A stretch of DNA of 64,000 nt, taken from NCBI GenBank assembly GCA_001054945.1, contig JVKJ01000001.1, forward strand, positions 124,001-188,000, read 5' to 3'. How positions within the stretch are numbered: the first letter of the stretch is position 1; each line of letters begins with the position of its first letter. Below the pieces are notes generated by a model. It was not told where the DNA came from, searched no databases, and was given only the letters and a program-made list of their open reading frames with translations. This document shows, piece by piece, positions 33,122 to 42,738 of this stretch. The DNA is from Corynebacterium falsenii (GTDB lineage: Bacteria > Actinomycetota > Actinomycetes > Mycobacteriales > Mycobacteriaceae). A program made the position numbers and the translations under genes.

Positions 33122-34792
33122 GTGGGCGAGTTCATTTACACAATGAAAAACGTGCGCAAGGCGCACGGAGACAAGGTCATCCTGGACAACGTCACTATGG
33201 CGTTTTACCCGGGTGCGAAAATCGGCGTGGTGGGGCCGAACGGCGCTGGCAAGTCCTCCATCTTGAAGATCATGGCGGGCATCGACCAGCCCTCCAATGG
33301 CGAGGCATTTTTGGACCCCGGTGCCACCGTTGGCATTTTGATGCAGGAGCCTCCTCTCAATGAGGAGAAGACCGTTCGTGAGAACGTCGAAGAGGGAATG
33401 GGGGAAATCTTCGAGGTTAAGCAGCGGTACGAGGAAATCGCCGAAGAAATGGCGACCAATTACACCGACGAACTCATGGAGGAGATGACCAACCTCCAGG
33501 AGAAGATCGACGCTGCGGATGCATGGGAAATCGATTCCAAGATCGAGCAGGCCATGGATGCTCTGCGGTGCCCTCCGGGGGATGCCAAGGTGACGCATCT
33601 CTCGGGCGGCGAGCGTCGCCGCGTGGCGCTTGCGAAGCTGTTGCTGAGCGAGCCGGATTTGCTGCTGTTGGACGAGCCGACCAACCACCTGGACGCCGAG
33701 TCTGTCCTGTGGCTGGAGCAGCACCTCGCCAAGTACCCGGGAGCCGTGTTGGCCGTGACCCACGACCGCTACTTCCTGGATCACGTGGCCGGGTGGATCT
33801 GTGAGGTCGACCGCGGAAAGCTCTACCCCTACGAGGGCAATTACTCCACCTACCTGGACACGAAGGCCAAGCGCCTCGAAGTTGCTGGGAAGAAGGATCA
33901 GAAGCTTCAAAAGCGCCTGAAGGAAGAACTGGCTTGGGTTCGCTCTGGCGCGAAGGCTCGGCAGGCGAAAAACAAGGCTCGCCTGCAGCGTTATGAGGAA
34001 ATGGCTGCCGAGGCGGAGCAGTACAAGAAGCTGGACTTCGAAGAAATTCAGATTCCAACTCCGCCGCGTCTGGGCAATCAGGTTGTCGAGGTTAACAACC
34101 TGACGAAGGGCTTTGATGGCCGCACCCTGATCAAAGATTTGTCCTTCACCCTTCCCCGCAACGGCATTGTGGGTGTGATCGGCCCAAACGGTGTGGGTAA
34201 GACCACGCTCTTCAAGACCATCGTCGGGCTTGAGGAGCCAGATTCCGGTGAGGTCAAGGTCGGCTCAACTGTCCAGTTGAGCTACGTCGACCAGAACCGC
34301 GCCAACATCGACCCCGAAAAGACCGTATGGGAAGTCGTGTCCGACGGGTTGGACTACATTGTCGTGGGCCAAAACGAGATGCCATCCCGCGCCTACCTTT
34401 CTGCCTTCGGCTTCAAGGGGCCGGATCAGCAGAAGCCATCCAAGGTGCTGTCCGGTGGTGAGCGCAATCGCCTTAACTTGGCGCTGACCCTCAAGCAGGG
34501 CGGAAACCTGATCCTCCTCGACGAGCCTACGAACGACCTGGACGTCGAGACTCTGAGCTCGTTGGAGAATGCCCTGCAGAAGTTCCCCGGTTGCGCAGTG
34601 GTCATCTCTCACGATCGCTGGTTCCTGGACCGTACCTGCACCCACATTCTGGCTTGGGAAGGCAACGTAGCCGAGGGGCAGTGGTACTGGTTCGAAGGCA
34701 ACTTTGAGGACTATAACAAGAACAAGGTCGATCGTCTCGGACCCGAGGCCGCTCGCCCGCACCGCGTCACCCACCGCAAGCTGACGCGTTAA
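33122..34792 (+). CDS. ettA: Energy-dependent translational throttle protein EttA (ABC-F ATPase)
   Basis: 556 aa from GTG 33122 with AAGG 7 bases upstream; TACACT (33059-33064) is a plausible -10. Two ABC domains: Walker A GPNGAGKS and signature LSGGERRRVALAKLLL with LLLDEPTNHLD in the first; GPNGVGKT, LSGGERNRLNLALTL and LLDEPTNDLD in the second. The arm/linker between them (LKEELAWVRSGAKARQAKNKARLQRYEEM) matches EttA. No membrane segment. It binds the ribosomal E site and gates elongation according to ATP/ADP. Confidence 0.95.
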   Translation: MGEFIYTMKNVRKAHGDKVILDNVTMAFYPGAKIGVVGPNGAGKSSILKIMAGIDQPSNGEAFLDPGATVGILMQEPPLNEEKTVRENVEEGMGEIFEVKQRYEEIAEEMATNYTDELMEEMTNLQEKIDAADAWEIDSKIEQAMDALRCPPGDAKVTHLSGGERRRVALAKLLLSEPDLLLLDEPTNHLDAESVLWLEQHLAKYPGAVLAVTHDRYFLDHVAGWICEVDRGKLYPYEGNYSTYLDTKAKRLEVAGKKDQKLQKRLKEELAWVRSGAKARQAKNKARLQRYEEMAAEAEQYKKLDFEEIQIPTPPRLGNQVVEVNNLTKGFDGRTLIKDLSFTLPRNGIVGVIGPNGVGKTTLFKTIVGLEEPDSGEVKVGSTVQLSYVDQNRANIDPEKTVWEVVSDGLDYIVVGQNEMPSRAYLSAFGFKGPDQQKPSKVLSGGERNRLNLALTLKQGGNLILLDEPTNDLDVETLSSLENALQKFPGCAVVISHDRWFLDRTCTHILAWEGNVAEGQWYWFEGNFEDYNKNKVDRLGPEAARPHRVTHRKLTR

Positions 34793-34833
34793 GGTCAGTG
34801 CCTCGGCTTCTGCGCAAGGGATTCGCGCGCGTC

Positions 34834-34876
34834 GCCCCGGAGTGCCGAAATTAATTCGGCACCCGGGGCATTTTTG
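34834..34876 (+). terminator. Rho-independent terminator after ettA
   Basis: GCCCCGG-A-GTGCCGAA pairs with TTCGGCAC-CCGGGGC (ending 34869) and is followed by ATTTTTG. Confidence 0.9.
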
Positions 34877-35025
34877 TTGGCATCGATGGTCCGCAGGTTG
34901 CGCCACCTCCACTAGTGCTTTGTATTGGGGAACAAAAGCTATATGGTGTTTTCGGGACTGCCCACGTGGTGACCACGCACGAAATCCACCCACAACTATC
35001 ACTCAGGAAGGGACGGCCAGAAGAC

Positions 35026-35529
35026 ATGTCATTCGTTGATCACGAACCCACTGGCACTCGGTGGCACACGTGTCATCGGGAACTACGTTGGACCGATTTC
35101 GACCAATACCAGCACGTCAACAACGCGAAATACCTAGAGTTTGCGCAGGATGCCCGGATGGTCTTCCTCAAAGATGTTTTGCAGGAAATGGACATTGCCG
35201 TCCCACCCTTTTTCGTTCGCCACACCACGATCGACTATCCCCGGCCGCTGAGCCCAGGGGAGTCCGAAGTCGCCGTCGGCACGTTCGTCACGCACGTCGG
35301 CACCAAATCTTGCACGATGCGACAGGAGATTAAAGACTCGATCGGCCGCCTCGCCTGCACGGTGGACACCGTGATGGTCGGTGTGGACATGATGAGCGGC
35401 AAGTCTCGCCCCTGGTCCGAGCAGGACATTGACCATCTCAACCTGTTCTTCATCCCAGTTCCGGAGGACCATGAATCTGGAGTGAGCGTGGTCGATCCCC
35501 ATCAGAGCAAGGTGAACACCAAGGCCTAA
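35026..35529 (+). CDS. Hot-dog acyl-CoA thioesterase
   Basis: 167 aa from ATG 35026 (AGGAAGGGA upstream); the frame is open further upstream through the intergenic region. The 4HBT hallmark is present: LRWTDFDQYQHVNNAKYLEFAQDAR, with the Asp/His/Asn pattern of YbgC/FcbC-like enzymes, then VRHTTIDYPRPLSPGE and VGTKSCTMRQEI. It hydrolyses acyl-CoA thioesters; substrate unknown. Confidence 0.85.
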   Translation: MSFVDHEPTGTRWHTCHRELRWTDFDQYQHVNNAKYLEFAQDARMVFLKDVLQEMDIAVPPFFVRHTTIDYPRPLSPGESEVAVGTFVTHVGTKSCTMRQEIKDSIGRLACTVDTVMVGVDMMSGKSRPWSEQDIDHLNLFFIPVPEDHESGVSVVDPHQSKVNTKA

Positions 35530-35539
35530 ACTGGGGTCC

Positions 35540-36313
35540 ATGACCTCCACTAACTTCTCCTTTGCTGGGGCTCCCACCGCCACCTTGCGCGCCGCAGGTC
35601 CCGGGGGGTTATTGCAGACGCCACCGCCTCACCTCACCGCAGCCCTTCGCCAATTGCAGACTCTCGCGGGCCGGGCGCTCAACATGGATGATGGGTCGAT
35701 GGTGAGGTTGGAAAACTTCAAAGGGGAAGAGACAGCGACTGGCTCGACTGCCACTCCGGCAGTGAATGCGTACGTGTCCACTCCACTGGGGTGCATCATC
35801 TCGAGGCGATTGCCGTCAGCCCACGTGGAGCCCGATCGCTCAGTGGTGCTGTCGAAAGCTGTGGTGGATGCGGTGGCGTCCACAAAATCCTCCTCATCCG
35901 ACAGTGAGTGGGCCTTGGACCTGGGGGAGACGGTGGACCTGATGTGGCGGGGGACGTTGCCGCCCCGCGGTGGGTACCAGGTGATGGACACGATTCCGGG
36001 CGCGACGCTGCGCGAGCTGCATGAACAGATGGGACGCGAGAACACGGCCCATTCCGGTCCGGCAGGAATCGCGCGGTCACTGCTGGATCAGCACATCCTC
36101 ACCATCGAGGCGGGAGACCAGCCGGCAGTGGTGATCGACGGGCGCATGCTCGCCGCACTGGGTGGGTCGGGAATCATCACGCAGCCGAAGCGGGAGGACC
36201 TGCGAGACTTTGATCATGTGCGCGTAAGCACCAGCGGCTCGTGGATCCGGATTGATGCCTTGTTTGGCACGCTGTACGCGCCGCGACCCGGAGGCTTGGC
36301 CCGAGTACCGTGA
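35540..36313 (+). CDS. Conserved hypothetical protein, 257 aa
   Basis: Soluble, no signal or known motif. ATG 35540 lies 8 bases after TAAACT (35527-35532), which overlaps the thioesterase stop codon, so a leaderless transcript is possible. N-terminus is Ala/Pro/Thr-rich; the centre has regular strands and helices (VVLSKAVVDAVAS ... GETVDLMWRGTLPPRGGYQVMDTIPGATLRELHEQ). Function not assignable. Confidence 0.7.
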   Translation: MTSTNFSFAGAPTATLRAAGPGGLLQTPPPHLTAALRQLQTLAGRALNMDDGSMVRLENFKGEETATGSTATPAVNAYVSTPLGCIISRRLPSAHVEPDRSVVLSKAVVDAVASTKSSSSDSEWALDLGETVDLMWRGTLPPRGGYQVMDTIPGATLRELHEQMGRENTAHSGPAGIARSLLDQHILTIEAGDQPAVVIDGRMLAALGGSGIITQPKREDLRDFDHVRVSTSGSWIRIDALFGTLYAPRPGGLARVP

Positions 36314-36373
36314 GCCACCCGGCGCGACGGGCGGTCGGTACACCGTGCCTCGGAGGCAGGACCAACGGGGCCG

Positions 36374-36784
36374 TTAGGCCTGGGGGAGGCCCTTCCCCGG
36401 GTCTGTGGGGGCATTGACGAGCATGTGGGCGACTCTCTCCATGTGATCCCACATCGCCGCGCGGTGCTCGTCAGGGAGGGTTTCCCGGTCGACTGTGTTG
36501 ATGGCATTCCCCATAAGCTCCAGCCAACGATCGCGCGCAGCTTCGTCGATCGTGAACTGGTGATGCCTCATGCGCAGGCGCGGATGCCCGCGGCGGAGAT
36601 TGAACTCCTCTGGGCCACCCCAGTATTGCGCGAGAAACCAGCGCAGCCGGTCCTCAGCGCCTGCTAGGTCATCCTGCGGGTACATCGGGCCCAGGATGTC
36701 ATCGTGACGAACCTGCTGATAAAACTCGTGAACAATATGGCGGAAGGTTTCTTCGCCACCCACGGCCTCATAGAAAGTCGTCAA
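36374..36784 (-). CDS. glbO: Truncated haemoglobin, group II (GlbO-like)
   Basis: 136 aa from TTG 36784 behind an AGGGGG site inside the end of pepN; two bases separate the genes, so they form an operon. Globin features: FYEAVGGEETFRHIVHEFYQQV, PMYPQDDLAGAEDRLRWFLAQYWGGP, and the proximal His in RMRHHQFTI, with the short group II helix pattern. Binds oxygen or related ligands; in mycobacteria trHbO assists respiration. Confidence 0.9.
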   Translation of the reverse strand: MTTFYEAVGGEETFRHIVHEFYQQVRHDDILGPMYPQDDLAGAEDRLRWFLAQYWGGPEEFNLRRGHPRLRMRHHQFTIDEAARDRWLELMGNAINTVDRETLPDEHRAAMWDHMERVAHMLVNAPTDPGKGLPQA

Positions 36785-36786
36785 CG

Positions 36787-39486
36787 TTAGTCCCCCTGCG
36801 CGTCCCGCGTTCGCGCTGCCGTGGAACGTGCGACACGGTCACGGCCCTCCTTCAGTGTTCGGCGCAGCCCATCCGGGGTATCGGCTGCCTCGACCAGTTC
36901 CGCAATGGCCTGGTCGGTCGAATCGCTGTGATCCCAATCCGGGTAAAGTCCGCCCAGCGTGCGAAGCGCAAGCTCGTGAGACAGCGAAGTCCACAGCGAA
37001 GGCGCGGCCTTGATGTATTTAGCGGAGAACGGGATGAGAAGGTCGTCGTGGCCGACGGTTGTCAGCCCAGCCACGCTGTGGCGCAGCCACACGTTGGAAC
37101 GCTCGGAACCGTGCTGCACAATGTCCTGCCACACCTCGGACTTGGTTTCCGCGGTCGGGACAGCGGCACGGGCTTGCACTGCCAGCAACTCGCCCGCCGC
37201 GGAACCGTCCGCCTTCTCCTCGGCCGAGATCCGCTTCTCCAGCTGGGCAGGAGACTCGCCCGTCGAGCGGGCGGAAGCGGTCAGCGCGATGCTCATTAGC
37301 CACCGCAGATCCTGGTCAACGTCCAATCCTGGGGCGATGGTTGCCGCATCCTCCTCAGTCTCACCGAGCAGTCCGCGGAGAAGTTTGGCTGAGGCTGCAG
37401 AGTGCACGCATCCTGCGAAGGCCCGTGCGAAGGCGAGCTGTGCCTGACCAGAGGTTTCCTTCAGCGCCTTCGCGAACGCCTCCCGGAGCGTCGCCCATCC
37501 TTGGCCAGCCCAGGACGGATCTGCGTAGTTGTTCACTGCACTTCGTGCCTGCGCCAGAATCTGTTCCAGCACGGCCATTTCCGTCTCAGATGTTGCGCCC
37601 CGCGCAACCAATGATACGAAGTCGCGCGCCCTCATTTGAGCATTGCGTGTCATCTGCCAGGTGGCAGACCAGATCAGACTACGCACCATGGGATCGTCAA
37701 TCGCCGTGATGTTCTCGGTCGCGACCTGCAGAGATTGCTCATCCAGCTCGATCATGGCGTACGTCAGATCCTGGTCATTGACCAGCACGAGCTGTCCGGC
37801 TTCCCCACCGATCAGGTCCTCGACCGTGGTTCGCTCGCCATCGATATCCACCTCGACACCGTGGACCCTTTCGACCTTGGCCTCGTCAGTTCCTGAATTT
37901 TCCACTCGGAAAATTCCCACGCCCACGCGGTGAGTGCGCTTTTCGCCAGCGCCAGGCTCAGCCCCGGTCTGCAGGATGTCGAAGGAGGTGAACTTCCCAT
38001 CCTCCACAGCGAATTCCGCCTTCAGGGTGTTAATGCCCGTCGTCTTCAGCCACTTTTCGGCCCAATCCGCTGGCGGCGGGCACTTCGTCTGATTGAGCGC
38101 GCCCAGCAGGTCATCGAAGGTCGCGTTGCCCCAGGCGTGGTTCACGAAGTGGCTCCGGATCGCCGCGAGGAAGTTTTCCAGCCCCACGTAGGCTGCCAGC
38201 TGCTTCAACACACTGGCACCTTTGGCGTACGTAATCCCGTCGAAGTTGGCATCCACCTCCACGATGTCCTGCGCATTGCTAAACACCGGGTGCGTCGAAG
38301 ACAGCTGGTCCTGGTTATAGGCCCATGCCTTCTCCTTGTTGCCGAAAGTGACCCACGCCGTGTTGTACTTGGTCGCCTCGGACTGGCTCATCGCTGCCGA
38401 CCAAGTTGCGAAGGATTCGTTGAGCCACAGATCGTCCCACCACTCCATGGTGACCAGGTCGCCGAACCACATGTGCGCGAGCTCGTGCAGGATCGTGTCT
38501 GCGCGTCGTTCGTACTGGTAGTGGCTGGCCGCAGACCGGAACACGTACTCGTCGCGAATGGTCACGCACCCCGCGTTCTCCATCGCGCCCATGTTGTACT
38601 CCGGGCAGAACACCTGGTCGTACTTGTAGAAGGGGTAGCCCACACCGAAGTTTTCCGCGTACCAGGTAAATCCTTGTTTCGTTACCTCGAACAGCTCATC
38701 GGCGTCCAAGTGCTCTGCCAGCGACTGGCGGCAGTAGATCCCCAGCGGAACAGTCATCTCGCCAGAGGTCACCAGTCCCTTCTCCGCGGCGACCTTTGCC
38801 AGCTCCTCTTCACCTTCGTGGGTGGAAATGGTTCCGCTCCACTCATCGCGCACCTCGTGCCACGGGCCCACGCAGAAGGCGACCAGGTATGTGGAGAGCT
38901 GATAGTCCACGGTCGCCGTGTGGGTCACCGCGCCCTCGACGCCCTCCGCGTCGCTGGTGGTCACGGTGTTGTTCGTTACCAGACGCCACTTTTCCGGCGT
39001 GGTGACCGAGAAATCGTAACGTGCTTTAATATCCGGCTGGTCGAAGCAGCAAAAAACACGTTTGGCATCCGCGGTCTCGAACTGCGTATACATATAAACC
39101 TCGCCATCGACGGGGTCTTGGAATCGGTGCAGACCTTGACCAATGGTGGTGTATTCCGCCAGTCCGTCCACCTCGAGTTTGTGGGATCCCTCGGAGAGGT
39201 TGTCCAGCACAATGCCAGATGTGGCGTCATACTTCCCCTCTACGGTCGGGACCGCGGCGGACGTAATGTCCTCCCCATCTAGGGTGACCCGGTCTACTTG
39301 CGGGGCGCGGAAATCAATGAAGGTGGAACCCGAACCGGAGGAGAAAGTCACCTTGGTAGTGGAGCGATAGTGCGAATTCTCCAGGTCAGAGCCCGTTGTT
39401 AGGTCAAGGTTGACCGAGTAATGAACGTCTGAAATGAGTGACGCGCGTGCGTTCGCTTCTGTGCGATTCAGGTTAATTGAGGTCAT
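36787..39486 (-). CDS. pepN: Aminopeptidase N (M1 zinc metallopeptidase)
   Basis: 899 aa from ATG 39486; TATCGT (39499-39494) sits 7 bases before it, suggesting a leaderless transcript. GAMEN occurs at about residues 299-303 and the zinc motif HELAH plus downstream NESFA at about 332-356. The C-terminal third is the α-helical superhelix of the family. It removes N-terminal residues from peptides in the cytosol. Followed directly by glbO. Confidence 0.95.
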   Translation of the reverse strand: MTSINLNRTEANARASLISDVHYSVNLDLTTGSDLENSHYRSTTKVTFSSGSGSTFIDFRAPQVDRVTLDGEDITSAAVPTVEGKYDATSGIVLDNLSEGSHKLEVDGLAEYTTIGQGLHRFQDPVDGEVYMYTQFETADAKRVFCCFDQPDIKARYDFSVTTPEKWRLVTNNTVTTSDAEGVEGAVTHTATVDYQLSTYLVAFCVGPWHEVRDEWSGTISTHEGEEELAKVAAEKGLVTSGEMTVPLGIYCRQSLAEHLDADELFEVTKQGFTWYAENFGVGYPFYKYDQVFCPEYNMGAMENAGCVTIRDEYVFRSAASHYQYERRADTILHELAHMWFGDLVTMEWWDDLWLNESFATWSAAMSQSEATKYNTAWVTFGNKEKAWAYNQDQLSSTHPVFSNAQDIVEVDANFDGITYAKGASVLKQLAAYVGLENFLAAIRSHFVNHAWGNATFDDLLGALNQTKCPPPADWAEKWLKTTGINTLKAEFAVEDGKFTSFDILQTGAEPGAGEKRTHRVGVGIFRVENSGTDEAKVERVHGVEVDIDGERTTVEDLIGGEAGQLVLVNDQDLTYAMIELDEQSLQVATENITAIDDPMVRSLIWSATWQMTRNAQMRARDFVSLVARGATSETEMAVLEQILAQARSAVNNYADPSWAGQGWATLREAFAKALKETSGQAQLAFARAFAGCVHSAASAKLLRGLLGETEEDAATIAPGLDVDQDLRWLMSIALTASARSTGESPAQLEKRISAEEKADGSAAGELLAVQARAAVPTAETKSEVWQDIVQHGSERSNVWLRHSVAGLTTVGHDDLLIPFSAKYIKAAPSLWTSLSHELALRTLGGLYPDWDHSDSTDQAIAELVEAADTPDGLRRTLKEGRDRVARSTAARTRDAQGD

Positions 39487-39580
39487 GAAAAACACGATAC
39501 GCGGTGGGTCAACGGTCGTGGCTAGAGTGGGATAGATAGTGGCGAGCGGCCCTCGCTGGAGTCAACGCAAGGAGGTTGTC

Positions 39581-40288
39581 ATGAGCACTGGAAGTACGAA
39601 CACGGGAACCACACAGGCAGGAACCACGAACGGAGAGCCCACCCCGGTGAAGGTCTACTTCGACGTGACGTGCCCCTTCGCATGGGTGACCAGCCGGTGG
39701 TTGAAGGAAGTGGAGAAGGTTCGCAACGTGGACATCACGTGGGCACCGATGAGCCTCTCCGTCCTCAACGAGGGACGGGACCTGGGGGAGAACTACAACA
39801 AGATGATGGACTTAGCCTGGGTCCCAGCGCGCCTGTCTGCTGCGGTGTGGGTGGAGTACCCAGAAAAGTTGGATGCCTACTACACCGCAGTAGGAACGAA
39901 GATCCACAATGAAAAGCGCGTGGATGAGGAGAATCCCACTGGATACAAGGATCTGCTGGTGGAGGCGCTGGAGGAGGTGGGGCTGCCTGCTGACCTGCTG
40001 GACGCGGCTGAGAAAAAGCAAGGGGAAGAGGGCAGCTACGAGCCTCAGCTGCGCAAGTCCCACGAAGAGGGCATCAGCTTGGTGGGTAATGAGGTAGGAA
40101 CCCCGGTGGTCAAGCTGGGGGACCGGGCCTTCTTCGGTCCGGTGCTCACCCGGATTCCGCAGGGCGAGCAGGCCGGTCAGCTGTTCGACGCGGCGGTGAC
40201 GTTGGGGCTGTACCCCCATTTCTTTGAGCTCAAGAGGAGCCGGACGGAATCCCCCGAGGCCGTCGCCGCAGAAAGCGACCGGGACTGA
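39581..40288 (+). CDS. FrnE/DsbA-like, mycothiol-related oxidoreductase
   Basis: 235 aa from ATG 39581, after AAGGAGG. Thioredoxin fold with DVTCPFAWVTSRW: one active-site Cys (C31) followed by P-F-A, so the usual second Cys is missing. The insertion is helical, and GTPVVKLGDRAFFGPVL contains the cis-Pro region. Related actinobacterial proteins (Rv2466c class) use mycothiol. The TGA overlaps lutA's ATG (TGATG), so it appears to head the lut operon. Confidence 0.8.
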   Translation: MSTGSTNTGTTQAGTTNGEPTPVKVYFDVTCPFAWVTSRWLKEVEKVRNVDITWAPMSLSVLNEGRDLGENYNKMMDLAWVPARLSAAVWVEYPEKLDAYYTAVGTKIHNEKRVDEENPTGYKDLLVEALEEVGLPADLLDAAEKKQGEEGSYEPQLRKSHEEGISLVGNEVGTPVVKLGDRAFFGPVLTRIPQGEQAGQLFDAAVTLGLYPHFFELKRSRTESPEAVAAESDRD

Positions 40289-41112
40289 TGCGCGTCGCGC
40301 TGTTTGCCACCTGCATCGTGGACACAATGTACCCAGAAGTCGCTGCGGCGACTGTGGGGATATTGGAACGGCTGGGGCATCAGGTCATCTTCCCTGAGGG
40401 GCAAGCCTGCTGTGGGCAGATGCACATCAACTCGGGGAAGTTTAAGAGCGCGTACCCGATCGTTCGCAATCATGTTCGCGCCTTTGAGTCGGAGAGCTGG
40501 GACTATGCGGTCGCACCGAGCGGTTCGTGCGTAGCTTCCTTGGGGCACCAACATCCGATGATTGCCGAATACAACGAGGACGATGAACTATCGCGCCGGG
40601 CGACGCAGATCGCGGATCGTACGTATGAGCTGTGCCAGTTCCTGACCGATGTGTGCGGGGTGACAGATGCGGCACGGGAACTGGGTAGCTACTTCCCCCA
40701 CTCGGTGGCCTATCACCCATCGTGCCACGGCATGAGGCTATTGCGACTGGGTGATCGGCAGCGGAGCCTCCTGGAGACTGTCGAGGGATTGGAGCTCCGG
40801 AAGATTGAGCACGAAGATATCTGCTGTGGCTTTGGAGGGACATTTTCCGTAAAAAATCCGCAGGTGTCGGGCGCGATGTTGGGGGACAAGGCGGAGGCGA
40901 TCATCTCAACTGGCGCCTCCGCCTGCTCGGGTGGTGACGTGAGTTGCCTGATGCACATTGGCGGCGGCCTGTCACGTACGCACCGACTCGTTCCGGGGGA
41001 GGGCGAGGTTCCCGCGACCGTTCACCTAGCGAGGATCCTGGCTTCGACCAGGGACAATCCGCTCGACTTAGACAGCCAGGGAGTCAATGTGACGGGAGGT
41101 ACGCTGCGATGA
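40288..41112 (+). CDS. lutA: Lactate utilisation protein LutA (Fe-S oxidoreductase)
   Basis: 274 aa. Two CCG-type cysteine domains: MRVALFATCIVDTMYPEV ... GQACCGQMHINSG and YHPSCHGMRLL ... DICCGFGGTFSVKNP. With LutB and LutC it forms the iron-sulfur L-lactate dehydrogenase complex at the membrane. Overlaps frnE-like by one base and lutB by four. Confidence 0.92.
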   Translation: MRVALFATCIVDTMYPEVAAATVGILERLGHQVIFPEGQACCGQMHINSGKFKSAYPIVRNHVRAFESESWDYAVAPSGSCVASLGHQHPMIAEYNEDDELSRRATQIADRTYELCQFLTDVCGVTDAARELGSYFPHSVAYHPSCHGMRLLRLGDRQRSLLETVEGLELRKIEHEDICCGFGGTFSVKNPQVSGAMLGDKAEAIISTGASACSGGDVSCLMHIGGGLSRTHRLVPGEGEVPATVHLARILASTRDNPLDLDSQGVNVTGGTLR

Positions 41113-42737
41113 ATCGGGTGAAGTCCAGGACTCCCGTGAATGGCGGGCCAGATTCTGCAATGAACGATGCTGCAATGAACACTGTCAGGAAAAAGCACGG
41201 CAACGTGACAATGCTGGGGCTGCCCACGGTGCCGGGGCGGGGCAACCTGGTGGAATCGCACCCTTTTCCTGAGGTCGCAGAACACGAGCTGGGCAACGTT
41301 CAGATGCGCAGCAATCTGCAGAAGGCGACGACCACGATCCGGGCGAAGCGAGCCGCGCGCGTATCCGAAACTCCGGACTGGGAGGGTCTTCGAGATGCGG
41401 GCTCAGCCATTAAACGACACGTCATGACAAATCTTCCCGAACTGCTTGAACAGTTCGAGGAGGCCTTTACCGCCCGCGGTGGGCACGTGCATTGGGCTCG
41501 CGATGCCGAGGAAGCCAATGAGATCGTCTCTGATCTCGTCGCGCAGCACGCGCCCATTCAAGCCAATGGGCGCCGGGAAGTCATCAAGGTGAAGTCCATG
41601 GCCACCCAGGAGATCGGCCTGAACGAATTCCTGGAGGAAAACGGCGTGGACGCCATCGAGACCGATCTGGCTGAGCTGATCGTTCAGCTCGGAGGAGACA
41701 GGCCATCTCATATTCTCGTTCCGGCGATCCATCGCAATCGTGAGCAGATCCGTTCCATTTTCCTCAACGGGATGGATGACGTGGATCCAGATTTATCGAG
41801 CGATCCAGAGAAGCTTGCGGAAGCTAGTCGAAAGCATCTGCGCCGTAAGTTCCTGGACACCAAGGTCGCCGTGTCCGGTGCCAACTTCGGAATCGCCGAA
41901 ACGGGCACCCTTTCGGTCGTGGAATCGGAGGGCAACGGCCGCATGTGCGTCACGCTGCCGGAGACCTTGATCACCGTCATGGGAATCGAAAAGCTGTTGC
42001 CGACCTTCCAAGACCTCGAGGTGTTCATGCAGTTACTGCCGAAATCCTCCACCGGGGAACGCATGAACCCATACTCCAGTTTTTGGACGGGAGTCGCAGA
42101 GGGAGACGGACCGCAGAACATGCACGTCGTCCTGCTGGATAACGGGCGCACCCGCGCTTTGGCAGACCCCGACGGTCGCGAGGCACTGCACTGTATTCGC
42201 TGCTCGGCCTGCATGAACGTGTGCCCCGTCTATGAGCGCACTGGCGGGCATGCCTACGGCTCGGTGTATCCGGGCCCCATTGGGGCCATACTTACCCCGC
42301 TGCTCACCGGGGTGGACGAATCTGAGAATGGCTCCTTGCCCTATGCGTCATCGCTATGTGGTTCGTGTTACGACGCGTGCCCGGTCAAGATCAATATTCC
42401 GGAAATGCTCACCCGGCTTCGTGCCCAGGACCAGGAGGTCAATCACTCTGGTCTGCCGACGTCACAGCTCGATGTGGCGCTCGCCGGTGCACAGTGGCTG
42501 ATGAGCGACGGCCGTCGCTTTAGCAAGACAGGTCTCGGGCTTCCGGTAGCTCACCTTCTGTCGCCTCAGGCGGGAATGTGGGGCCTGCCCGGGGTCGCGG
42601 GCAAGTGGACAGACTATCGGGATATTCCGCAGCCACCGAAGGCAAGCTTCCGTTCGTGGTGGAAGGGGCATCGCGGCGGCGACACTGATCAGCGAAGTGA
42701 CGATCACCCCGAAAATCGGGAGCCAGGTGAGGATTAG
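41109..42737 (+). CDS. lutB: Lactate utilisation protein LutB (Fe-S oxidoreductase)
   Basis: 542 aa from ATG 41109, which overlaps lutA's stop; the open frame upstream is not used. Residues 1-35 are an unusual basic extension. The LutB core has GANFGIAETGTLSVVESEGNGRM and two ferredoxin clusters: CIRCSACMNVCPVYERTGGH and CGSCYDACPVKINIPEML. It passes electrons from lactate oxidation to the quinone pool. Confidence 0.93.
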   Translation: MNRVKSRTPVNGGPDSAMNDAAMNTVRKKHGNVTMLGLPTVPGRGNLVESHPFPEVAEHELGNVQMRSNLQKATTTIRAKRAARVSETPDWEGLRDAGSAIKRHVMTNLPELLEQFEEAFTARGGHVHWARDAEEANEIVSDLVAQHAPIQANGRREVIKVKSMATQEIGLNEFLEENGVDAIETDLAELIVQLGGDRPSHILVPAIHRNREQIRSIFLNGMDDVDPDLSSDPEKLAEASRKHLRRKFLDTKVAVSGANFGIAETGTLSVVESEGNGRMCVTLPETLITVMGIEKLLPTFQDLEVFMQLLPKSSTGERMNPYSSFWTGVAEGDGPQNMHVVLLDNGRTRALADPDGREALHCIRCSACMNVCPVYERTGGHAYGSVYPGPIGAILTPLLTGVDESENGSLPYASSLCGSCYDACPVKINIPEMLTRLRAQDQEVNHSGLPTSQLDVALAGAQWLMSDGRRFSKTGLGLPVAHLLSPQAGMWGLPGVAGKWTDYRDIPQPPKASFRSWWKGHRGGDTDQRSDDHPENREPGED

Positions 42738-42738
42738 G

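Noticed and set aside
35629..36080. Long minus-strand frames opposite the 35540 gene and many similar ones opposite other genes
   Set aside because: They arise from high-GC codon bias and have no start signals or recognisable domains.
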